A DNA stretch of 64,000 nt from Mycobacterium sp. SMC-4 (GTDB taxonomy: Bacteria; Actinomycetota; Actinomycetes; Mycobacteriales; Mycobacteriaceae), in NCBI RefSeq assembly GCF_025263265.1, contig NZ_CP079869.1, positions 3,658,001-3,722,000 of the forward strand. Reading direction: 5' to 3'. A program made the position numbers and the translations under genes. The notes below the pieces were generated by a model. That model made no database searches. It was not told the DNA's origin and saw only the letters and a list, made by a program, of their open reading frames with translations. Shown here one piece after another: positions 58,881 through 64,000 of this stretch (position 1 is its first letter; each line of letters begins with the position of its first letter).

Positions 58881-60073
58881 CCGGGCATCCCGATCTGCGC
58901 GGTGTTACGCGGCGGTCCGTCCAGCGGTCCGAACAGCCAGTTCTTCAGACCCTCGGAGTTGAGCAGAATCCCGGCGTTTCCGTACCGTGAGGGATTGGAC
59001 CCGACGTCACCCATGATCTGCGGCGGCACGAACCCGGCCGGCAACTCCGGTAGACCCAGCTCGGCGCAGTAGTCGCGACCACCGCTGGTGGCCGCCACTT
59101 TCGGCAGGTCACCGGGGTAGCGGTAGCGCTCGACACCCAGGGTCAGGCCGGCATTGACGAAGACACCGGAGTACTGCGGAGCCGACTTGGCGAACGGCAC
59201 CAGACCGCCGATGCCGCACCAGAGTGACTTGCGGTAGAGCCGAAGCAGATCGGTGGTGGGCACCAACACGTCGAGCACATCGGTCAGCGCCTGACGGTTA
59301 GCGCCCACGACCTCGTTGCCCAGGTCGGCCAACCCGATGGCGCTGACCAGAAAGGCATCCAGATTGGACTGCTCGTCGACGATCGAGTTGCTCAGCCGGG
59401 TGGCGCTGTCCACCGCCGACATCAGGTCGGGGCTGGCATCGGCATACGCCTGGAGCACAGGCACCGAAACCTCGATGTCGTGGGCGAGATTCGGCAGGCT
59501 CGGCTCCAGCGTGGCCAGCAACGCGTTGAAGTCACTCAAGGTCTGCCCGAACTTCTCGCCGCGCCCACTGAACGCCTGCGAGATCGCGCCCAGGGTCTGG
59601 TTCAGCTTCATCGGTTCCACCGCGTCGAGCACATTGACCAGGCGCTGGAACACGGTGTTGACCTCGACGGTGACGTGTTGGCCCTGCAGCACCTGCCCGC
59701 TCTGCAGGTGTTCGGCGTCGGGATCGGCCGGCGCCTCGAGCTGGACGAACTTGGCGCCGAACACCGTCGTGGACGCAATGTCGACGTCGACATTGCGCGG
59801 AATCAGGTGCATCTGCGACGGATCCATGTCCAGGCGCAGCTCCGCGGTGCCGTCGGGTCGGTAGTCGATGGACTTGACGGTGCCGACCTGCACACCGCGC
59901 ATCTTGACCTTGGCGTCTGGATTCATCACCAGACCCGCGCGGTCGGAGATCACGGTCACCGGAACGGTTCTGGTGAACGTGCCGGCGAACAACCCGACGG
60001 AGACCAGCAGGATCGCCACCAAGGCAAGCACCAGCGCGAGTCCCGCCAGGGGTCGTGCGTAGCCGTTGTTCAA
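58877..60073 (-). CDS. mceA: MceA subunit of mce operon 2
   Basis: A 398-residue Mce subunit with a membrane helix (about 10-31), the MCE domain (TVISDRAGLVMNPDAKVKMR, about 39-120) and the helical part. A WCGIGGLVPFAKSAPQYSGV region is equivalent to the MceA core of operon 1. It starts with TTG, rare in this window, but well supported by an AGGGAGG ribosome-binding site four bases upstream. It is 70 residues shorter than MceA of operon 1 because the proline-rich tail is missing. Confidence 0.9.
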   Translation of the reverse strand: MNNGYARPLAGLALVLALVAILLVSVGLFAGTFTRTVPVTVISDRAGLVMNPDAKVKMRGVQVGTVKSIDYRPDGTAELRLDMDPSQMHLIPRNVDVDIASTTVFGAKFVQLEAPADPDAEHLQSGQVLQGQHVTVEVNTVFQRLVNVLDAVEPMKLNQTLGAISQAFSGRGEKFGQTLSDFNALLATLEPSLPNLAHDIEVSVPVLQAYADASPDLMSAVDSATRLSNSIVDEQSNLDAFLVSAIGLADLGNEVVGANRQALTDVLDVLVPTTDLLRLYRKSLWCGIGGLVPFAKSAPQYSGVFVNAGLTLGVERYRYPGDLPKVAATSGGRDYCAELGLPELPAGFVPPQIMGDVGSNPSRYGNAGILLNSEGLKNWLFGPLDGPPRNTAQIGMPG

Positions 60074-60082
60074 CTCGCCTCC

Positions 60083-60940
60083 CTAACCTGCCAGGTTGAA
60101 GTTGCCGTTGGAACCGTAGATCGACAGCGACACCAGCAGGGTCACCGAGACCACGACCACCAAAGAGGTGCGTACCGCGTTGCCGACCGCAGCGCCCACC
60201 CCGGAGGGGCCGCCGGAGGCGAAGTAGCCGAAGTAGGTGTGCACCAGCAGGATCGCGATGGCCATCAGCACCGCCTGCAGGAACGACCACAACAGGTCGA
60301 TCGGGTTGAGGAACGTGTCGAAGTAGTGGTTGTACAGCCCACCGGACTGCCCGAACAACACCACCGTGGTGAACTGCGACGCCAGAAACGACAGGATGAC
60401 CGCGATCGAGTACAGCGGCGTGATCGCGATCATGCCGGCCACGATGCGCGTCGACACCAGATACTCGACCGGTCGGATACCCATGGATTCCAACGCGTCG
60501 ATCTCTTCGTTGATCCGCATGGCACCCAGTTGCGCGGTCACCCCGGCGCCGAACGTGGCAGCCAGCCCGATCCCGGCCACCACCGGGGCCGCGATGCGCA
60601 CATTGATGAATGCCGCCAGAAAGCCGGTCAGCGCCTCGATTCCGATGTCACCCAAGGAGCTGTATCCCTGGATCGCCAACGTGCCGCCGGCCGCCAGGGT
60701 CAAGAACCCGACGATCACCACGGTGCCGCCGATCATCGCCAAGGTGCCCGCGCCCATGGAGATCTCGGCGATCAGCCGGATGATCTCCTTGCGGAAGTGC
60801 ACCGCTGCATGGGGCATCCCCGCCAACGCGCGACCGTAGAACAACGTGTGGTCGCCCAGGCGTGACAACCACTGCACCGGGCGGTTGGCATTTCGGACCA
60901 GTCGCGGAAACCGCGACCGCAATATCGTTGAGGTACCCAT
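60083..60940 (-). CDS. yrbEB: YrbEB (MlaE-type permease) of mce operon 2
   Basis: A 285-residue MlaE-family permease. It carries AQLGAMRINEEIDALESMG and the C-terminal GSNGNFNLAG, both nearly the same as in YrbEB of operon 1. It lies 10 bases after yrbEA and 9 before mceA. Confidence 0.92.
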   Translation of the reverse strand: MGTSTILRSRFPRLVRNANRPVQWLSRLGDHTLFYGRALAGMPHAAVHFRKEIIRLIAEISMGAGTLAMIGGTVVIVGFLTLAAGGTLAIQGYSSLGDIGIEALTGFLAAFINVRIAAPVVAGIGLAATFGAGVTAQLGAMRINEEIDALESMGIRPVEYLVSTRIVAGMIAITPLYSIAVILSFLASQFTTVVLFGQSGGLYNHYFDTFLNPIDLLWSFLQAVLMAIAILLVHTYFGYFASGGPSGVGAAVGNAVRTSLVVVVSVTLLVSLSIYGSNGNFNLAG

Positions 60941-60950
60941 CGACGCTGTC

Positions 60951-61760
60951 CTACCCTGCCGTCATCCGGATGCCGATGGCTGTGACCACGACGTTGATGA
61001 CGAACAACGCCATGAACGCATACACCACCGTCTCATTGACCGCGTTACCGACCGCCTTGGCGCCGCCGCCGGTGATCGTCAGGCCGCGGTAGCAGGCCAC
61101 CAGACCGGCGATCAGACCGAACAACGCGGCCTTGACGCACGAAATGATCACCTCCGGCACACCGGTCAACAGCGTGATGCCCGCGGCGAACGCACCCGGG
61201 TTGACGTCCTGGACGAACACCGAGAAGAAGTAGCCGCCCAAGATCCCGATGATCACCACAAGGCTGTTGAGCAACAGCGCCACCAGCCCCGAGGCCAGCA
61301 TTCTCGGGGTGACCAGGCGCTGGACCGGGTTGATGCCCAGCACCTCCATCGCGTCGATCTCCTCACGGATGGTGCGCGAGCCCAGATCGGCACACATCGC
61401 CGTCGCCCCTGCGCCTGCCACGATCAGCACCGTCACCAACGGACCCACCTGGGTGACCGCGCCGAAAGCCGCCCCCGCACCGGACAAGTCGGCCGCGCCC
61501 AACTCACGCAGCAGAATGTTCAACGTGAACGACACCAGCACGGTGAACGGGATCGCCACCAACAACGTGGGCGCCATCGCCACCCGGGCCACAAACCACG
61601 ACTGCTCCAGGAACTCGCGCCACTGAAACGGTCGCACGAAGATGAAACGCACCGCATCCAGCGCCATCGAAAAGAAACCACCGACGGCCTGCATCGCGCC
61701 TGAGAGGCCGTTGGGCAGCGCGATACCCGTCGACCAGCGCTCCGGCCCCTTACCTGCCAT
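60951..61760 (-). CDS. yrbEA: YrbEA (MlaE-type permease) of mce operon 2
   Basis: A 269-residue MlaE-family permease with CADLGSRTIREEIDAMEVLG and a slightly longer N-terminus than its homologue in operon 1. Its start lies 11 bases inside the end of the preceding thiolase gene, so mce operon 2 is transcribed with the thiolase and the OB-fold protein. It therefore has no separate promoter here and no copy of the TetR palindrome. Confidence 0.92.
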   Translation of the reverse strand: MAGKGPERWSTGIALPNGLSGAMQAVGGFFSMALDAVRFIFVRPFQWREFLEQSWFVARVAMAPTLLVAIPFTVLVSFTLNILLRELGAADLSGAGAAFGAVTQVGPLVTVLIVAGAGATAMCADLGSRTIREEIDAMEVLGINPVQRLVTPRMLASGLVALLLNSLVVIIGILGGYFFSVFVQDVNPGAFAAGITLLTGVPEVIISCVKAALFGLIAGLVACYRGLTITGGGAKAVGNAVNETVVYAFMALFVINVVVTAIGIRMTAG

Positions 61761-62919
61761 GACTACCCGGTCCTTCTAAAATCGTCACCGCCGCAACCGC
61801 TGTCGGACCGCCGATGTTGTGTGCCAGTCCGATTCGCGCACCGTCCACCTGGTTGACAGCGTCCCCGCGCAGCTGTTCAAACAGTTCGACGCACTGTGCC
61901 ACACCGGTGGCCCCCGGCGGGTGACCTTTGGCTTTCAGACCGCCACTGGTATTGACCGGCAGGGCCCCACCGACCGTCGTGACCTCGGCTTCGAGCAGTT
62001 TGTAGGCGCCGAAGCGTTCGGTGAAGCCCAGGTCTTCATAGCTCATGACTTCGATGCCGGTCAGGAAATCGTGCACCTCGGCGACATCGATGTCGGCCGG
62101 TGAGATGCCCGCCATCGCGTAGGCCTGCTTGGCCGCCCGCTCGGTCGCTGCAAAGCTGGTCATATCGGTCTTGTGCTGGTGCATCACCGAGTCCAGGCCC
62201 AGGCCCACCCCGCGAATCCACACTGGTCGATCGGTGAACCGGTCGACGACGTCCTCGGCTGCGATGACGACCGCTGCGGCACCGTCACTCTGCGGCGCGC
62301 AGTCGTACAAGCGGAACGGGGTCACCACCGTTGGTGCGTTCAGAGCCTGCTCCATCGTGATCTCAAAGCGCAGCCGCGCGTTCGGGTTGTCCACGCCGTG
62401 GCGGTGGTTCTTCACCGCCACCATGGCTAAGTGTTCTTCAGTTGCCGGAGATTCGTGGAGATATCGACGAACATGCAACGCAAACCCTGCCGGTGCGACC
62501 AATCCGAGGGGATAGTCCCAGGCCATGTCGCGCACCATGGCCTCCCATTCCCACAGCATCCCGGCCGAAGTGGTGTCACGTAGCTTGTCCGCCCCCATCA
62601 CCAGCGCGACGTCATACGCGCCGGAGGCGACCGCGAACACAGCGTTGCGAATCGCGTCGTGTCCGGTGGCACAGGAATTCTCCACGCGGCTCACCGGCAA
62701 CTCGGCCAGACCGAGGGTATCGGCGAGGATGCCCGACGGAAAACCGTCGGCCGTACCCATGGCACCGATCCAGGCCGCGTCCAGATCCGATTTCGTCAGA
62801 CCTTTGTCGACTGTCCCGGAGCACGCTGAATAAGCCATCGGCAACAGATCTTTGATGCCGAGTGCGAAGTGCTCGCCGAACGGCGTCATCCCGGCACCCA
62901 CGATCGCTGCCCGTCTCAT
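61750..62919 (-). CDS. Thiolase-superfamily protein leading mce operon 2
   Basis: A 389-residue SCP-x-type thiolase with Cys83 (ENSCATGHDA), EVHDFLTGIEV, and AKGHPPGATG, so all catalytic elements remain. It is coupled to the upstream OB-fold fusion gene by an ATGA overlap, and its 3' end overlaps yrbEA by 11 bases. The pairing of thiolase plus OB-fold protein with a full mce operon suggests that import and first degradation of the same lipid are coexpressed. Confidence 0.87.
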   Translation of the reverse strand: MRRAAIVGAGMTPFGEHFALGIKDLLPMAYSACSGTVDKGLTKSDLDAAWIGAMGTADGFPSGILADTLGLAELPVSRVENSCATGHDAIRNAVFAVASGAYDVALVMGADKLRDTTSAGMLWEWEAMVRDMAWDYPLGLVAPAGFALHVRRYLHESPATEEHLAMVAVKNHRHGVDNPNARLRFEITMEQALNAPTVVTPFRLYDCAPQSDGAAAVVIAAEDVVDRFTDRPVWIRGVGLGLDSVMHQHKTDMTSFAATERAAKQAYAMAGISPADIDVAEVHDFLTGIEVMSYEDLGFTERFGAYKLLEAEVTTVGGALPVNTSGGLKAKGHPPGATGVAQCVELFEQLRGDAVNQVDGARIGLAHNIGGPTAVAAVTILEGPGSHGR

Positions 62920-64000
62920 GCCGCGGCCCGTTCGGGCTCGAACGCGTATCCGTAGTCGGGCACCCCGGATCGCACCGCAACCCGCCGCAGCACCAAGCGG
63001 CCGCGATCACCGATGTCCACTGTGCCCGGTGGCGCCCCGGTCACCTTCACCAGAGCCCGGACCGCGGCGTCGTCGAGTTCGACGAGGACGAGCGAATAGG
63101 GCGTGCGCAGACCCGGCACCGCCAGGTGCACCGTGGTCTCGGTGTAGACCGTCCCGGTCCGCGGCAGCGGCACCAGTTCGTAATCGGTGGACAGCACGCC
63201 ATCGGGGCTCACCCGGTAGCGCGGCGGAAAGTCCAGCTCGCCCGTATCGGCGAATCGACCTGCCTCCCAACGCACCTTGGCCTCGAAAGCTCGCTCGTAG
63301 GCAGCCAGCGAAATGGGAATGTCGCCCTCGGCGACGAACCCGCACTCAGGGGCAGGGTGCGGCGCGAACTCGCGGCGCTGGATCTGGGCGACACCTCCGG
63401 TAACCGAGATACCGGACAGAATGGCCTGCTCCACCGCCACCAACGGCCCGCAGACACCGCGTTCGGCCAAACCGGCGAGCGCGAACAGACTGGCACTGGC
63501 ACCCGAGGTCGGCAACACCGGCGGATCACCCAGGCACAACTCGGCGGCCCGCTGGTGGTCCACCCCGGCGACGGCCACTGGCGTATCCAGCCACGCCGCG
63601 GCCAGCGAGGCGATCAGGCCCCGTTCATGCAACAGTCGCGGGTCACCGTAGTCGTGGATGTCACCGGTGGCGTCGCGGGTGCGAACCGGCAGGCTGCGCG
63701 CGATGCGCGCTGCGGTGCGAACCTGCAGCCCGCGCTCAGCCGTGATGATCGCCGCGGCCCCGGCCGGCCGCAGATCGGCGCCGATGATCATGGTGCGCGG
63801 ACGCGCCGAACTGACCGCGTCGACCGTCGCAGGCGCGCCGCCCAGTCTCTCGTCGACCTCCAGTTCGGGATCCAACCCGAGACCGGCAAGCAGCACCGCT
63901 GCATTGCTGCTCTCCAGCAGCGGCAGGTCCCGGCTGACCAACACCACGCGCTCGATGGCGGCCCCGCCCGTCAAGGCCGCCCGACCGGCCTCGACGGCCA
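62916..64000 (-). CDS. Synthase-like/OB-fold (DUF35) fusion protein, truncated by window edge
   Basis: The C-terminal part (about the last 130 residues) is an OB-fold/DUF35 domain (PRYRVSPDGVLSTDYELVPL, then ALVKVTGAPPGTVDIGDRG). The N-terminal part resembles a degenerate ketosynthase/HMG-CoA-synthase-like domain (RVVLVSRDLPLLESSNAAVL). A TTG at 63974 could start a 352-residue product, but the same frame stays open to the right edge and continues the conserved domain, so the true start lies outside the window. No zinc-ribbon cysteines are visible in the OB-fold part. It is coupled to the thiolase by an ATGA overlap. Confidence 0.75.
   Translation of the reverse strand, partial: AVEAGRAALTGGAAIERVVLVSRDLPLLESSNAAVLLAGLGLDPELEVDERLGGAPATVDAVSSARPRTMIIGADLRPAGAAAIITAERGLQVRTAARIARSLPVRTRDATGDIHDYGDPRLLHERGLIASLAAAWLDTPVAVAGVDHQRAAELCLGDPPVLPTSGASASLFALAGLAERGVCGPLVAVEQAILSGISVTGGVAQIQRREFAPHPAPECGFVAEGDIPISLAAYERAFEAKVRWEAGRFADTGELDFPPRYRVSPDGVLSTDYELVPLPRTGTVYTETTVHLAVPGLRTPYSLVLVELDDAAVRALVKVTGAPPGTVDIGDRGRLVLRRVAVRSGVPDYGYAFEPERAAA

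Noticed and set aside
1..64000. KstR or KstR2 boxes that would mark classical cholesterol regulons
   Set aside because: I did not find the KstR pattern (AAC-N2-GTT core with flanking T/A) or the KstR2 pattern at any promoter here. The motifs found are different, so assignment to the cholesterol regulon is not made.
1..64000. Mobile elements, CRISPR arrays, tRNA or rRNA genes
   Set aside because: No transposase, integrase, phage protein, spaced direct-repeat array or RNA-gene sequence was recognised. The HTH protein at 11005-11430 resembles excisionases only in its DNA-binding fold.

Overview
The window is high-GC DNA from a fast-growing mycobacterium or a close Mycobacteriales relative (Mycolicibacterium-like). 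The evidence is two complete yrbE-mce operons (a mycolate-actinobacterial hallmark), many fadD, enoyl-CoA hydratase and lipid-transfer-thiolase genes, frequent GTG starts, and ATGA/GTGA stop-start overlaps. I see no tRNA, rRNA, CRISPR array, insertion sequence or phage gene. The region looks like a chromosomal catabolic island for hydrophobic carbon sources.

Left part (0-12.7 kb): a MerR regulator diverges from an MFS transporter and an IspD-like nucleotidyltransferase. A convergent minus-strand group carries a degenerate IspD-like paralogue and two Mce-associated membrane proteins. Next come an operon of two acyl-CoA synthetases and a metal-dependent amidohydrolase, and a divergent enoyl-CoA hydratase. 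Then follows a small plus-strand operon of a helix-turn-helix protein, an alpha/beta hydrolase and a YqeY-like protein.

Central part (12.9-46.6 kb), almost all on the minus strand: mce operon 1 (yrbEA-yrbEB-mceABCDEF, 22.1 to 12.9 kb); a beta-oxidation-type operon (acyl-CoA synthetase, thiolase, hydratase, two SDRs, 27.5 to 22.3 kb) with a divergent AraC regulator; and a five-gene operon (35.9 to 28.7 kb) with the gene order of the acetophenone carboxylase (apc) operon. A PucR-type regulator diverges from that operon. Finally, a tightly coupled operon (46.5 to 37.4 kb) encodes TetR, a second HyuA/HyuB pair, a 68-aa zinc ribbon, an acyl-CoA synthetase, an SDR, a hydratase and a thiolase.

Right part (46.6-64 kb): a decayed AMP-ligase remnant; a zinc-ribbon/OB-fold (DUF35) protein with a histidine-less thiolase homologue; a TetR/cytochrome P450 divergent pair; three small exported proteins; and mce operon 2 (61.8 to 52.3 kb), preceded by a thiolase and a synthase-OB-fold fusion that runs off the right edge.

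The most interesting point is regulatory. An almost identical 24-bp palindrome (22 of 24 positions) lies before the TetR-led carboxylase/CoA-ligase operon and before mce operon 1, 24 kb away. This suggests one TetR protein controls both a dedicated Mce importer and a ketone-carboxylation plus beta-oxidation pathway. A second motif family (GAGAAY paired with ATTCTC) occurs at four other promoters and may define a second regulon. Functions are inferred from sequence; the substrate is unknown.
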